Of a stretch of 64,000 bases of DNA, positions 52,354 through 62,205 are shown piece after piece (the stretch's first letter is position 1; every line of letters starts with the position of its first letter). The notes beneath the pieces are model-generated. The model saw nothing but the letters and a program-made list of their open reading frames with translations, made no database searches and was not told the DNA's origin. Source of the stretch: CAWAQA01 sp963784065. Its GTDB lineage: Bacteria; Acidobacteriota; Vicinamibacteria; Vicinamibacterales; UBA2999. The DNA lies in the NCBI GenBank assembly GCA_963784065.1, contig CAWAQA010000001.1, positions 186,001 through 250,000 of the forward strand, given 5' to 3'. Both the position numbers and the translations under genes were made by a program.

Positions 52354-53444
52354 ATGCTTCGCGCGGCTCTCATCGGCTTTCCCTCCAGCGGCAAGACCAC
52401 CCTGTTCCAGCTCATGACGAGCGCCAAGGAAGCGCCACGAGGCAAGGGCGACGTCAACATCGGCATCTCGAAGGTGCCCGACGACCGCCTCGACACGCTG
52501 ACGGCGATGTACAACCCGCGGAAGCGCGTGCCGGCGACGGTCGAGTTCACCGACATGATTGGCCCCGCGCGCAGCGGGGCGCAGGCGCTCGTCGACGTCG
52601 CCGGCTACAAGAACGCCGACGCGCTCGTGCACGTCGTCCGCGCGTTCCGCGACGAATCGGTTCCGCATCCGTCCGGTTCGGTCGACCCGGCGCGCGACGC
52701 GCAGGCGATGGAAGACGAGCTGATCCTCGCGGACCTCGGCGTCGCCGAGCGGCGCCTCGAGCGCATCGAGAAGGATCTGAAGAGAGGAAAGTCGGCGGAG
52801 CTCGAGAAGGAGCGCGATCTGGTGCAGCGCTGCCGCACCGCGCTCGAAGAAGGCAGGCCGCTGCGCGCGCTGGAGCTCACCGGCGCCGACCTGAAGCTGC
52901 TGCGCGGCTTCCAGTTCCTCTCGGCCAAGCCGCTGCTGCTCGTCATCAACCTCGACGAAGGCGACATCGCCGAGGTTGGCGCGGACGTCGAGGCCGCCGC
53001 GCAGAAGACGGGCCTCGCGTCGTTTCTCGCCGCAATGCCGCCACGCGGCCGGTCGCGCTGTGCGCGAAGATCGAGCTCGAGATCTCCCAGCTCGAACACG
53101 ACGATGCGAAGGCGTTCCTGGCGGACCTGGGCCTGACCGAGTCCGGGCTCGATCGCGTGATCCGGACCAGCTACGACCTGCTCGGCTACATGTCGTTCTT
53201 CACGGTCGGCGAGGACGAATGCCGCGCGTGGTCGATCGCGCGCGGGACGGCGGCGCAGCTCGCCGCCGGCGAGATTCACAGCGACATCCAGCGCGGCTTC
53301 ATTCGCGCCGAAGTCGTCGCCTACGACGCGCTGACCGGACGCGGATCGATGGCCGCCTGCCGCGATCACGGCGAGGTCCGCCTCGAAGGCAAGGAGTACA
53401 TCGTCCAGGACGGCGATATCATCAACTTCCGTTTTGCCACCTAG
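52354..53444 (+). CDS. ychF: Redox/translation-associated GTPase-like ATPase YchF (frameshift)
   Basis: OBG-family P-loop NTPase with a C-terminal TGS domain. The P-loop is LIGFPSSGKTTLFQLM. EFTDMIGPARSGAQAL and KPLLLVINLDEGDI, the NxxE specificity motif of ATP-using YchF, follow. Near 53040 the phase changes and the remainder reads RPVALCAKIELEISQLEHDD, YLLGYMSFFTVGEDE-like helix and TGS end EVRLEGKEYIVQDGDIINFRF. The span needs one deletion or two insertions. It is divergent from mraZ. Confidence 0.9.
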
Positions 53445-54484
53445 CGACGTCCACCGCATAGTCGTTGCCGAAGCGCAGGTCCCCTTCGTCCAGGGCGGCG
53501 CCGAGCTGCACGTCCGGTCGCTCGTCGAGCAGCTGCGGCGGCGTGGCTACGACACGGAAAAGGTCGCGATCCCGTTCAGCGCGCAGCCGAAGGCGGACCT
53601 GCTCGCGCAGGCGGCGGCGTGGCGGCTGCTCGATTTGTCGTCGAGCAACGGCCAGCCGATCGACCTGCTCATCGCGACCCGCTTTCCGACCTACTTCGCG
53701 CGCCACCCGCGCAAGGTCGCCTGGGTGATTCACCAGCACCGCGCCGCCTACGAGCTTGCGGGCACGCCGTACAGCGACTTCGAACATGTCGAGGCGGACG
53801 TCGGCCTGCGCCAGCGGCTGATCGAGCTCGATCGCCGCATGCTCGGCGAGTGCCGCCACGTTTTCACCAACGCCAGGAACACGGCCAACCGCCTGGCGAC
53901 GTTCAACGGCGTCTGCGCCAAGGCGCTCTACCATCCGCCGCCGCTCGCGGAGCGGCTGCATGGCGGCCGCTACGGTGACTACGTGCTCGTCGTCGGCCGG
54001 CTCGAACCGGTGAAGCGGCCGGAGCTCGCGATCCGGGCGATGCGCAGCGTGCCCGCGCCGACGCGGCTCGTCCTCGTTGGCGAGGGCTCGCATCGGGCGC
54101 GGGCGCAGCAGGTTGCGGCGGAAGCCGGCGTGGGCGACCGCGTCGTGTTTGCGGGAGCCGCTGGCGGAGATGAGCTCGTCGCCCTCTACGCGGACGCCCT
54201 CGCCGTCGTCTACGCGCCGTTCGATGAAGACTACGGCTACGTCACGCTCGAAGCGTTCCTCTCCGAAAAGCCCGTGATCACGGCCATCGGATTCAGGCGG
54301 CACGCTCGAGTTCGTCGTGGACGGCGAGAACGGATTCGTGTGTCCGCCTGAGCCCGACGCCCTCGGGCTCGCCGTGGCGCGTCTCGCGGCCGATCGGCAG
54401 CTCGCCGCGCGGCTGGGACGTGCCGGACTGGCCCGCGCACGAACGGTCACGTGGGACGGAGTCGTGGAGCAGCTCCTTGGCTGA
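53434..54484 (+). CDS. GT4-family glycosyltransferase (one frameshift)
   Basis: GT-B fold retaining glycosyltransferase, about 350 residues. The N-terminal domain has EAQVPFVQGGAELHVRSLVEQL. The donor domain has VLVVGRLEPVKRPELAIRAM, VLVGEGSHRARAQQ and the EX7E-like FDEDYGYVTLEAFLSEKPVI. An extra base near 54292 shifts the phase; the end is LEFVVDGENGFVCPPEPD to TWDGVVEQLLG. The TTG start overlaps the ychF end by 11 bp. First gene of the surface-sugar locus. Confidence 0.82.
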
Positions 54485-55355
54485 GGCGTCGGCGGTGTCG
54501 ATCGTCATCCCGGCGATGAATGAGGCCGACGCGATCGGCGACGTCGTGTCCCGCCTGCGCACCTCGGCGCCCTGGCGCGAGGTGATCGTCGTTGACGACG
54601 GCTCGAGCGACGACACCGCGGCACGCGCCGAAGTTGCAGGCGCGCGCGTCATTCGCCATCCCTACAACAAGGGCAACGGCGCGGCGGTCAAGACCGGGAT
54701 CCGCCGCGCCACCGGCGAGTTCATCCTCGTCATCGACGCCGACGGCCAGCATGCGCCCGAGGATGCGTGCCGCATCGTGGCGACGCTCGGGGAGTACGAC
54801 CTCGTCGTCGGCGCGCGCTCGGGGCACACGCAGGCCAGCCCGGCGCGGCGTGGCGGCAACTCGCTGCTCAACGGGCTGGCCAGCTACCTGACCGGCCGCC
54901 CGATTCCCGATCTCACCTCCGGCTTTCGCGGCGCCCGCCGCGAGTGCCTGCGGGAGTTCATTCATCTGCTGCCCAACGGGTTCTCGACGCCGACCACGAC
55001 GACGCTGGCTTTCATCAAGGCCGGCTACAACGTCACGTTCGTGCCCGTGCACGCGCGTCCGCGCGTCGGGCAGTCGAAGATCCGCCTGGCCCGCGACGGC
55101 GCGAAGTTCTTCCTGATCCTCCTGAAGATCGTCACCCTCTTCAGCCCGCTGCGGATCTTCGTCCCGATCAGCGTGGTCTCGCTCGTCGTCGGCATCGCGT
55201 ACGGCATCTGGACGGTCGTCATGGACGGCAGGATCCCGAACGGCGCCGTGCTCCTGATCCTGTTCGCCGTGGTCGTGTTCCTGGTTGGCCTGGTCTCCGA
55301 GCAGATTTCCTCGCTACGCTTCGATGCGGCCACTCGTCATCATCCCGACGTATAA
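54477..55355 (+). CDS. GT2 family glycosyltransferase with C-terminal membrane helices
   Basis: About 292 residues. The GT-A domain has VSIVIPAMNEADAIGDVV, VDDGSSDDTAARAE, LVIDADGQHAPEDA and a basic loop (RPRVGQSKIRLARDGAKFFLI). Two helices follow (IFVPISVVSLVVGIAYGIW, AVLLILFAVVVFLVGLV). It resembles undecaprenyl-phosphate sugar transferases. The TTG start overlaps the previous stop; GTG 54495 is another candidate. The end overlaps the next GT2 by 32 bp. The reading frame is intact. Confidence 0.8.
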   Translation: MAEASAVSIVIPAMNEADAIGDVVSRLRTSAPWREVIVVDDGSSDDTAARAEVAGARVIRHPYNKGNGAAVKTGIRRATGEFILVIDADGQHAPEDACRIVATLGEYDLVVGARSGHTQASPARRGGNSLLNGLASYLTGRPIPDLTSGFRGARRECLREFIHLLPNGFSTPTTTTLAFIKAGYNVTFVPVHARPRVGQSKIRLARDGAKFFLILLKIVTLFSPLRIFVPISVVSLVVGIAYGIWTVVMDGRIPNGAVLLILFAVVVFLVGLVSEQISSLRFDAATRHHPDV

Positions 55356-56073
55356 CGAGCGGGACAACCTGCCCGCCATCGTCGAGCAGCTGCTCGCGAT
55401 GCCCGGTCTCAGTGTCCTCGTCGTCGACGACGCGTCGCCGGACGGCACCGGGAGCATCGCGGATGCGCTCGCGGCGTCGAGCGCCGGCCGCGTCTCCGTG
55501 CTGCACCGCAGCGGCCCGCGCGGCCTTGGCCGCTCGTACGTGGACGGCATGCGGCACGCCCTGACGACGGAGGCCACGCACGTGTGTCAGATGGACGCGG
55601 ATTTCTCGCACGATCCCGCGGAGCTGCCGCGGCTGCTCGACGCCAGCGGCGCGGCCGATCTGGTGATCGGCTCCCGCTACGTGCCAGGCGGCACGCTGCG
55701 CAACTGGGCCACGCACCGCGTGGCGCTGAGCGCGTTCGCCAACTGGTACGTCCGCGCCATCACCCGGCTTCCCCTGCATGACTGCACGAGCGGCTTCCGC
55801 TGCTGGCGCCGCGAGCTGCTCGCCCGGCTGCCGCTCGGGTCGATCAGATCGGACGGCTACGCCTTCCAGGTGGAGATGGCGTGGAACGCGTATCACGCCG
55901 GTGGCCGCATTGCGGAGGTCCCGATCACGTTCGTCGAACGGCGAGTGGGCAGCTCGAAGATGTCGGCAGGGGTCATTGCCGAATCGGCCATCCTGCCCTG
56001 GCGGCTGGTCGCGCAGCCGCGACAGCTCGTCCTTGCCCGGAAAACCCTGAAGGACTATGATTTCGAGCCGCTC
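55324..56073 (+). CDS. Dolichol-phosphate-mannose-synthase-like GT2 (end uncertain)
   Basis: About 250 residues, with MRPLVIIPTYNERDNLPAIV, VVDDASPDGTGSIADAL, QMDADFSHDPAELPRLL and DCTSGFRCWRRELL, typical of the DPM1 group that transfers a sugar to polyprenyl phosphate. No stop occurs before the next GT2 domain in the same frame. An ATGA at 56074-56077 would end this gene and start the next if the phase were shifted. So either a fused double GT2 or an unrecognised frameshift near the end. Confidence 0.75.
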
Positions 56074-56876
56074 ATGAGCCCTGAACGCTCGCCCCGGCCG
56101 CACAGCCTGAGCATGTTCTTCCCCGCGTACAACGACGGGGGGACCATCGCCAGCCTCGTGATCCTGGCGGTGCAGGTCGCGAGCAGGCTGACGCCTGATT
56201 TCGAGGTGCATCGTCGTCAACGACGGCAGCACCGATGCGACCGCCGAGATCTGCCGAGGAGCTGGCGCAGACCTACCCGCAGGTGCGAGTCATCCATCAC
56301 GCGCGCAATCGTGGATACGGCGGCGCCCTGCGCACCGGATTCGCGGCGGCGACCAAGGAGCTCGTCGCTTACACGGACGGCGACGCGCAGTACGACCCGG
56401 CGGAGCTGGACCTGCTCTGGAACCGGCTCACGCCGGATGCCGACATGGTGAACGGCTACAAGATCAGCCGGTCCGATCCGTGGCACCGGATCATCATCGG
56501 CCGGGTGTACCACCACACGGTCAAGCTGCTGTTCCGGCTGCGCATACGCGACGTCGACTGCGACTTCCGCCTGATGCGGCGCGAAATCTTCGACCGCGTC
56601 CGGCTCGAGCGCGACACCGGCGTCATCTGCCTCGAGATGATGCGCAAGATCCAGGACGCCGGTTTCCGCGTCGTCGAGGTGCCGGTGCACCACTACCACC
56701 GTACGCACGGGCGCTCGCAGTTCTTCAACTTCCGCCGCGTCTTCTGGACCGGGATCGACGTGCTGAAGCTGTGGGTCCAACTGGTCGTGTTCGGGCGCGG
56801 ACGCCAGAACACGCCGGTGCTGTTCCGCAATCCGACGATCAGGCGGCGCGATCCCGCCGGAATCCACGAAGGGATG
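56074..56876 (+). CDS. Second GT2 glycosyltransferase module (two frameshifts)
   Basis: It begins MSPERSPRPHSLSMFFPAYND, then after extra bases near 56212 and 56253 reads NDGSTDAT, QVRVIHHARNRGYGGALRTGF, AYTDGDAQYDPAELDLLW and DCDFRLMRREIF. It is a polyprenyl-phosphate sugar transferase-like GT2. It continues without a stop into the epimerase frame, where a second ATGA (56874-56877) suggests the true junction. The sugar is unknown. Confidence 0.72.
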
Positions 56877-57902
56877 AACGACCACCGGGAGTTCTACCGC
56901 GGACGCCGCGTGATGATCACCGGCGGCCTCGGGTTCATCGGCAGCAACCTGGCGCACCAGCTCGTGGAGGCTCGGCGCGAGCGTGCTGCTCGTCGACTCG
57001 CTGATTCCCGAGTACGGCGGGCAACCTCTTCAACATCACCGGCATCGAGGACCGCGTCCGCGTCAACATCGCCGACGTGCGCCAGCAGAGCACGATGAAC
57101 TATCTGGTGCGCGACCACGACGTGATCTTCAACCTCGCCGGCCAGGTCAGCCACATCGACAGCATGCAGGACCCGTACACCGACCTCGAGATCAACTGCC
57201 GGAGCCAGCTGTCGATCCTCGAGGCCTGCCGCCGCTACAACCCGGCGGTCAAGGTCGTGTTCGCGGGCACGCGCCAGGTCTACGGCCGGCCCGATTCGCT
57301 TGCCGGTCTCCGAGCATCACCTCGTGCGGCCGACCGACGTCAACGGCATCAACAAGGCCGCGGGCGAGTACTACCACCTGGTCTACAACAACGTCTTCGG
57401 CGTGCGCGCATGCTCGCTGCGGCTCACCAACGTCTACGGGCCGCGGCAGCTGCTCAAGCACAATCGCCAGGGCTTCATCGCCTGGTTCATCCGCCTCGCG
57501 CTCGAGGATCGCGAGATCCAGATCTACGGCGACGGCCGGCAGATTCGCGATTTCGTCTACGTCGACGATTGCGCCGACGCGTTCCTGCGCGCCGGGGCGA
57601 GCGACCGCTCGAACGGCCAGGTGTTCAACGTCGGCGGCTCGCAGCCGATCGCGCATCGCGATCTCGTCGACCTGCTCATCGCCATCGCGGGCACCGGCCG
57701 CTACCGCTTCGTCGAGTGGCCGCCGGAGAAGAAGGCGATCGACATCGGCGACTTCTACGCCGACTCGTCGCTCATCGGAGCGACGCTCGGCTGGCGGCCG
57801 GTGACCACGCTGCGCGACGGGCTGACGCGCACGCTCGACTTCTATCGCAAGCACATGCCGCACTACGTGCCGGCGACCGCCAGCCAGGTCGCCGCGCTGT
57901 GA
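56874..57902 (+). CDS. NAD-dependent sugar epimerase/dehydratase (SDR, three frameshifts)
   Basis: Extended SDR, about 341 residues after correction. The start is MNDHREFYRGRRVMITGGLG with NAD-binding GGLGFIGSNLAHQLVE, then YLVRDHDVIFNLAGQVSHIDS and KVVFAGTRQVYGRP. Extra bases near 56970, 57012 and 57300 explain the phase changes. Where a YxxxK is expected the sequence is NGINKAAGEYYH, so the usual catalytic Tyr position carries Asn. The stop overlaps the aminotransferase GTG as GTGA. It may act on a UDP- or CDP-sugar. Confidence 0.75.
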
Positions 57903-59010
57903 GCGTCCGCGCCGATTCCCTTTCTCGATCTCCGTCCCGCCGATGACGCCGCCGACGTCGCGGCGGCGATCGAGCGCGTGGTGGCGCGCGGCTGGTTCGT
58001 CCTCGGCCCCGAAGTCGAGGCGTTCGAAGCGGAGTTCGCCGCGGCCAGCGGCGTCGCGCCACGCGGTCGGCGTCGGCAACGGCACCGACGCGATCACGCT
58101 GCTGCTGCGCGCGGCAGACATCGGCCCGGGCGACGAGGTGATCGTCCCGGCCATGACCGCGGCGTTCACCGCACTGGCGGTACTGGCGGCCGGCGCGCGC
58201 CCGGTCTTCGCCGACGTCGATCCCGATCGCTTGACGCTGGATCCCGACGCCTGCGCCGCCGCCGTGACGTCGCGCACGCGGGCCATCGTGCCGGTGCATC
58301 TGTACGGCCAGCCCGCCGATCTCGACGCGTTGTCGCGCGTTGCGCAGCGCCATGGCCTGGCCGTGATCGAGGACTGCTGCCAGGCGCACCTGGCGACCTG
58401 CGCCGGCGTCCCGGTCGGCACGCGCGGTTTCGGCGGCGCCTTCAGCTTCTATCCGACGAAGAACCTCGGAGCGCTCGGCGACGGCGGTGCCGTCGTCACC
58501 GGCGACGACGCGGTGGCGGCCCGCGTGCGCCGGCTGCGAAACGGCGGGCAGGCGGACCGGTACCATCACGTCGAGGCAGGCATCAACAGCCGGCTCGACG
58601 AGCTCCAGGCGGCGGTGCTGCGGGCGCGGCTGCCGCGCCTGCCGCAGCAGACGGCGCGGCGCCGGGCGCTCGCGCGCAGCCTATCGCGAGCGCCTGCCCT
58701 CCTGGCTCGCGCCGGTCCCCGAGCGTGACGCGGGGCACGTCTACCATTTGTTTCCGGTACGCGTCGGCGCGGCGCGACAGCCTGCAGCAGCATCTGCGCG
58801 AGGCCGGCATCGACACGCTGATCCACTACCCCGTTCCCCTCCCGGCGCAGCCCGCGTTCGCGTCGCAGACGCCGGCCGACTGCCCGGTTGCGGCCGCGCG
58901 CCGCGCGCGACCTGCTCTCGCTGCCGCTTCACCCGCGGCTGACCGACGCCGAGGTCGCGCGCGTGGTGGAGGCAGCGCGCGCATTTCAGAAAGGACCCGT
59001 GCTCGCGTGA
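57899..59010 (+). CDS. DegT/DnrJ/EryC1/StrS-family sugar aminotransferase (five frameshifts)
   Basis: PLP-dependent aminotransferase of nucleotide sugars, about 368 residues. In order: PIPFLDLRPADDAADVAAAI, GWFVLGPEVEAFEAEFA, GNGTDAITLLLRAADIG and the Lys motif FSFYPTKNLGALGDGGAV. Then GINSRLDELQAAVLRARL and LPLHPRLTDAEVARVVEAAR. Phase changes are near 57908, 58062, 58685, 58760 and 58905, each explained by one extra base. GTG start overlaps the preceding stop; the stop overlaps the next GTG. Confidence 0.85.
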
Positions 59011-59969
59011 AGGCGCTCCTCACCGGCGGGGCCGGTTTCATCGGCTCACATCTCGCCGAACGGCTGCTCGCCGACGGCCACGACGTCATCGTCCTCGACA
59101 ACCTGTCGACCGGGTCGATCGACAACATCACGCACTTGAAAGGGACGCGCGGTTTCTCCTACGCCATCGACTCGGTCACCAACGAGCCGCTGCTGGCCGA
59201 ACTGATCGACCGCAGCGACGTCGTGTTCCACCTGGCGGCGGCGGTCGGCGTGAAGCTGATCGTCGAACAGCCGGTGCACACGATCGAGACCAACGTCCAC
59301 GGCACCGAGGTCGTGCTCAAGCACGCCAACAAGAAGAAGAAGCTGGTGGTGATCGCCTCGACGTCCGAGGTCTACGGCAAGAGCACCGACGTGCCGTTTC
59401 GCGAGGGCGCGGACCTCGTGCTCGGCGCCACGATCAAGCACCGGTGGGCGTACGCGTGCAGCAAGATCATCGACGAGTTCCTGGCGCTCGCCTACTGGAA
59501 GGAAAAGAAGCTGCCGGTGATCATCGTCCGGTTCTTCAACACCGTCGGGCCGCGCCAGACCGGGCAGTACGGCATGGTGCTGCCGACGTTCGTGCGCCAG
59601 GCGCTGCTCGGCCATCCGATCACCGTCTTCGGCGACGGCACGCAGTCGCGCAGCTTCACCTACGTCGGCGACGTCGTCGACGCGCTGGTCGCGCTGGCGC
59701 AGGAACCGCGCGCCATCGGACAGGTGTTCAACATCGGCAACACCGGCGAGGTCACGATTGCCGACCTGGCGCAGCGCGTGAAAACGATGTCCGGGAGCCA
59801 GTCGCTCATCCAGTACATCCCGTACGACGAGGCCTATGAAGCCGGTTTCGAGGACATGCCGCGCCGCGTCCCTGATATCTCCAAGCTCCGCGAGCTCATC
59901 GGTTACGAGCCCAAACTCTGCCTGGACGACATCATCCGAAAGGTCATCGACTACTTTCGCGAGAATTAG
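59007..59969 (+). CDS. NAD-dependent sugar-nucleotide epimerase/decarboxylase (SDR)
   Basis: An intact 320-residue extended SDR. NAD site LLTGGAGFIGSHLAERLL, IASTSEVYGKST and catalytic YACSK in RWAYACSKIIDEF; FFNTVGPRQTGQYGMVLPTF binds the nucleotide sugar. It resembles UDP-glucuronate decarboxylase or UDP-glucose 4-epimerase. GTG start at 59007 overlaps the aminotransferase stop as GTGA. With the preceding epimerase and aminotransferase it makes an amino or deoxy sugar for the locus, by inference. Confidence 0.88.
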   Translation: MKALLTGGAGFIGSHLAERLLADGHDVIVLDNLSTGSIDNITHLKGTRGFSYAIDSVTNEPLLAELIDRSDVVFHLAAAVGVKLIVEQPVHTIETNVHGTEVVLKHANKKKKLVVIASTSEVYGKSTDVPFREGADLVLGATIKHRWAYACSKIIDEFLALAYWKEKKLPVIIVRFFNTVGPRQTGQYGMVLPTFVRQALLGHPITVFGDGTQSRSFTYVGDVVDALVALAQEPRAIGQVFNIGNTGEVTIADLAQRVKTMSGSQSLIQYIPYDEAYEAGFEDMPRRVPDISKLRELIGYEPKLCLDDIIRKVIDYFREN

Positions 59970-60112
59970 GCCGGAATTCCCGCCGCTGCAGGGATGGACG
60001 GTCGTTGTCTCGGCCGGCCGCGCGCCGGCGCGGAAGCCCCGGAGCCGGCGAGGCAGGGGTCGGGTTTCACACGTGTCAGGCCGTATACTGAGTGGGACTC
60101 CCGGAGCAACCC

Positions 60113-60876
60113 ATGAGCTTGAAATCACTGGCCGTTGTCGCTGCCGTGCTGTTCTGCTGCGCCGCCCCAGCGAGCGCCCAAGCCGTCCGACTCCGGTTCC
60201 ATGACGGCCTTGTCACCCTGTCCACCCAGAACGCGCCTCTGCGCGCCATCCTCGTCGAATGGGCCCGGCAGGGCGGAACGACGATCGTCAACGGCGACCG
60301 CGTCGTCGGGCCGCCGCTCTCGCTCGAACTCAATGCCGTACCGGAGCGCCAGGCGCTCGACGTGCTCCTGCGCTCCGTGAGCGGCTACATGCTGGCGCCG
60401 CGTGCCGCCGGCAGCCCGGGCGTCACCGTCTTCGATCGCATCATGATTCTGCCGACCAGCACCGCGCCGGCGAATGCGCCGCCTCCGGCGCCGCCGGCCG
60501 CGGGTTCCCGATGCCGCGGACCGTGATGCCGCAGCCGGTCATGCCCCAGCCGCCTCCGGAGGAGGAGCTCGAAGACAACCCGCCGGACGACGTGGAGCCC
60601 GAGGAAGAGGAGGAGCCGCAGGTGATCACGCCCCAGTTGCGCAATCGTCCGCAGCTGCCGCGTGGAATGGTCCCTGGCTTGTTGCCCCCGGGGCAGCCGT
60701 TCGAGATTCCCCAGGAGGAGCCCGAGGCCGAACCCGAGGAGACGCAGGAGCCGACGACGACGACTCCGGGCAACCCGTTTGGGATTCCCGCCGGCACCAC
60801 CAGCCGCCCGGGCGTCGTCACGCCCGTCCCGCGGGGAGACCAGCAGCGCGCGCCGCAGCCAGATCCCGAGCCGTGA
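60113..60876 (+). CDS. Secreted STN-like domain protein with acidic proline-rich tail (frameshift)
   Basis: The signal peptide MSLKSLAVVAAVLFCCAAPA ends at ASAQA. A small domain RFHDGLVTLSTQNAPLRAIL, then ERQALDVLLRSVSGYML, resembles secretin/TonB short N-terminal (STN) domains. After a phase change near 60500 (one missing base fits) the tail is rich in Pro, Glu and Asp (PQPPPEEELEDNPPDDVEP) and ends VPRGDQQRAPQPDPEP. Full length is about 254 residues. TATACT at 60084-60089 may be its -10. The function is unknown. The 143 bp upstream hold no gene. Confidence 0.6.
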
Positions 60877-60886
60877 TCATCTGCAG

Positions 60887-60949
60887 TCTTCAATCTGCAA
60901 TCTTCAATTTGAGTTCTTCAATTGCAGATTGCGGATTGCAGATTGAAGA
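60887..60949. repeat. Inverted 7-nt microrepeat element, 60.9 kb
   Basis: Perfect 16-bp arms tcttcaatctgcaatc (60887-60902) and gattgcagattgaaga (60934-60949). The left arm is made of heptamers cttcaat, ctgcaat, cttcaat, ttgagtt, cttcaat; the right of tgcagat, tgcggat, tgcagat, tgaagat. It starts 10 bp after a stop codon and ends 14 bp before the next ATG. This is the clearest example in the window. Confidence 0.85.
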
Positions 60950-60963
60950 TTGAAGATGATTTG

Positions 60964-62007
60964 ATGTCGGAAATCGACCGCTTCAAGCCCGACGATCGCC
61001 GCGGCGTGGACACGCTGTACCGCCGCACGCATGGCGCCGACGCGGCCGAAGCGCATCGCTTGCGGTGGGACTGGCAGCATCGCCGCAACCCCTACAACTC
61101 CACCGGACAGCCAGGTATCTGGGTCGCTCGCGAAGGACCTACCGTCGTCGGCCACTATCCGACGCTCCCGGTCCGGCTCTCGCTGAAAGGGCTCGAGGTC
61201 GAGGGCGCGTGGGGCAAGGACGCGATGGTCGCGCCCGAGCGCGACCGCCAGGCGCTCGACGAGGCGCTCGTGCGGGCGTGGGATCGCAACAGCGGCGCGG
61301 TGCTCACGCTCGGCGCGTCGGGCGGGTCGCGCCAGATGCTGGACCGGCTGCACTGGCCGCCGTCGCACGTCCTGCCGTGCGTCGTGAAGCCGCTGACGCG
61401 GCGGGCGTTCCGGCTCCCCAACTGGCCGACACCGATCAACCGGCTGGTGTCGATTCTCACGCTGCCGCTCGTGCATATCGTGTCGCGCTCGCGGCCGCTC
61501 CGCGCCGAGTGCGAGCCTATCCGGCGCTTCGATTCGTCGTTCACGGCGCTGTGGGAACGCCTGGCGCCGAAGTTCGACCTCGCCGTGCGCCGCGATGCGC
61601 CGTACCTGAACTGGCGCTACGTCGAACCGCCGCACGTCCGCTACTCCATCGTCGCGCTGAAACGGCAGGGGGACGTGCACGGATACGCGGTCTACCGCCA
61701 CCGGCACGAGCCGCTCGGCCGGGTGACGATGCTCGTGGATTTCCTGGTGGACCCGGACGACGTGTCGGGGCTGAAGACGCTGCTGCGCTGGGTCGATCGC
61801 GCCGCGCGCGCGGAGGACGCCGACAAGGTACGCTGTTACACCATGCACGGCGCCTTCCGGCGCGTGCTCCGGCGCAACGGGTACTTCAACGTCAAGTCCA
61901 CCCTCGAGGTCGCGGTCAAGGTCAACGCCGTGCAGGTGCCGAAGGGTTTCTACGACGAGACCGACGGCTGGCACATCACGTATGGCGACTCGGATCAGGA
62001 TCACTGA
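60964..62007 (+). CDS. GNAT-like acyltransferase of the surface-sugar locus
   Basis: A 347-residue soluble protein. An N-terminal GNAT-like half has HRLRWDWQHRRNPYN, GIWVAREGPTVVGHYPTLPV and GKDAMVAPERDRQALDEALV. The second half has RRDAPYLNWRYVEPPHVRYS, RVTMLVDFLVDPDDVSGLKT and NGYFNVKSTLEVAVKV. The WRY block and length are typical of GNAT/FemAB-related proteins in polysaccharide loci. The acceptor is unknown. ATG 60964 is chosen because upstream codons are repeat-derived. The reading frame is intact. Confidence 0.65.
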   Translation: MSEIDRFKPDDRRGVDTLYRRTHGADAAEAHRLRWDWQHRRNPYNSTGQPGIWVAREGPTVVGHYPTLPVRLSLKGLEVEGAWGKDAMVAPERDRQALDEALVRAWDRNSGAVLTLGASGGSRQMLDRLHWPPSHVLPCVVKPLTRRAFRLPNWPTPINRLVSILTLPLVHIVSRSRPLRAECEPIRRFDSSFTALWERLAPKFDLAVRRDAPYLNWRYVEPPHVRYSIVALKRQGDVHGYAVYRHRHEPLGRVTMLVDFLVDPDDVSGLKTLLRWVDRAARAEDADKVRCYTMHGAFRRVLRRNGYFNVKSTLEVAVKVNAVQVPKGFYDETDGWHITYGDSDQDH

Positions 62008-62010
62008 TCA

Positions 62011-62191
62011 CAAGTGGAAGAAGTGGAAAAGTGGAAAAGTGGAAGAAGTGAAGTGGAGAAGTGAGAAGTGATGAAGTGGAGGAAGTGAAGTGCGCGAAGT
62101 TGAAAGTAGAAGTCGAAAGTAGCTGGTTGTACCTTTGCACTTTCGCACTTTGCCAACTGTGACTTCTTCCACTCTTCCACTTCTTCACTTG
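62011..62191. repeat. Large inverted microrepeat element, 62 kb
   Basis: The left arm (62011-62090) is a purine-rich run of agtggaaa/gaagtgga units. The right arm (62140-62191) is its pyrimidine complement (cttccact, cttccact, tcttcact). gaagaagtggaa (62017-62028) matches ttccacttcttc (62175-62186), and caagtg/cacttg close the ends with one bulge. A nested set, ttgaaagtag and ctttcgcactttg, lies inside. The period is mixed 7 and 8 nt. It fills the gap before yqeY. Confidence 0.75.
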
Positions 62192-62205
62192 CAAGTAACA
62201 GAACT

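Noticed and set aside
60887..62191. Microrepeat clusters as CRISPR arrays
   Set aside because: Repeat units are 7-8 nt with no regular unique spacers, and no cas genes are present.
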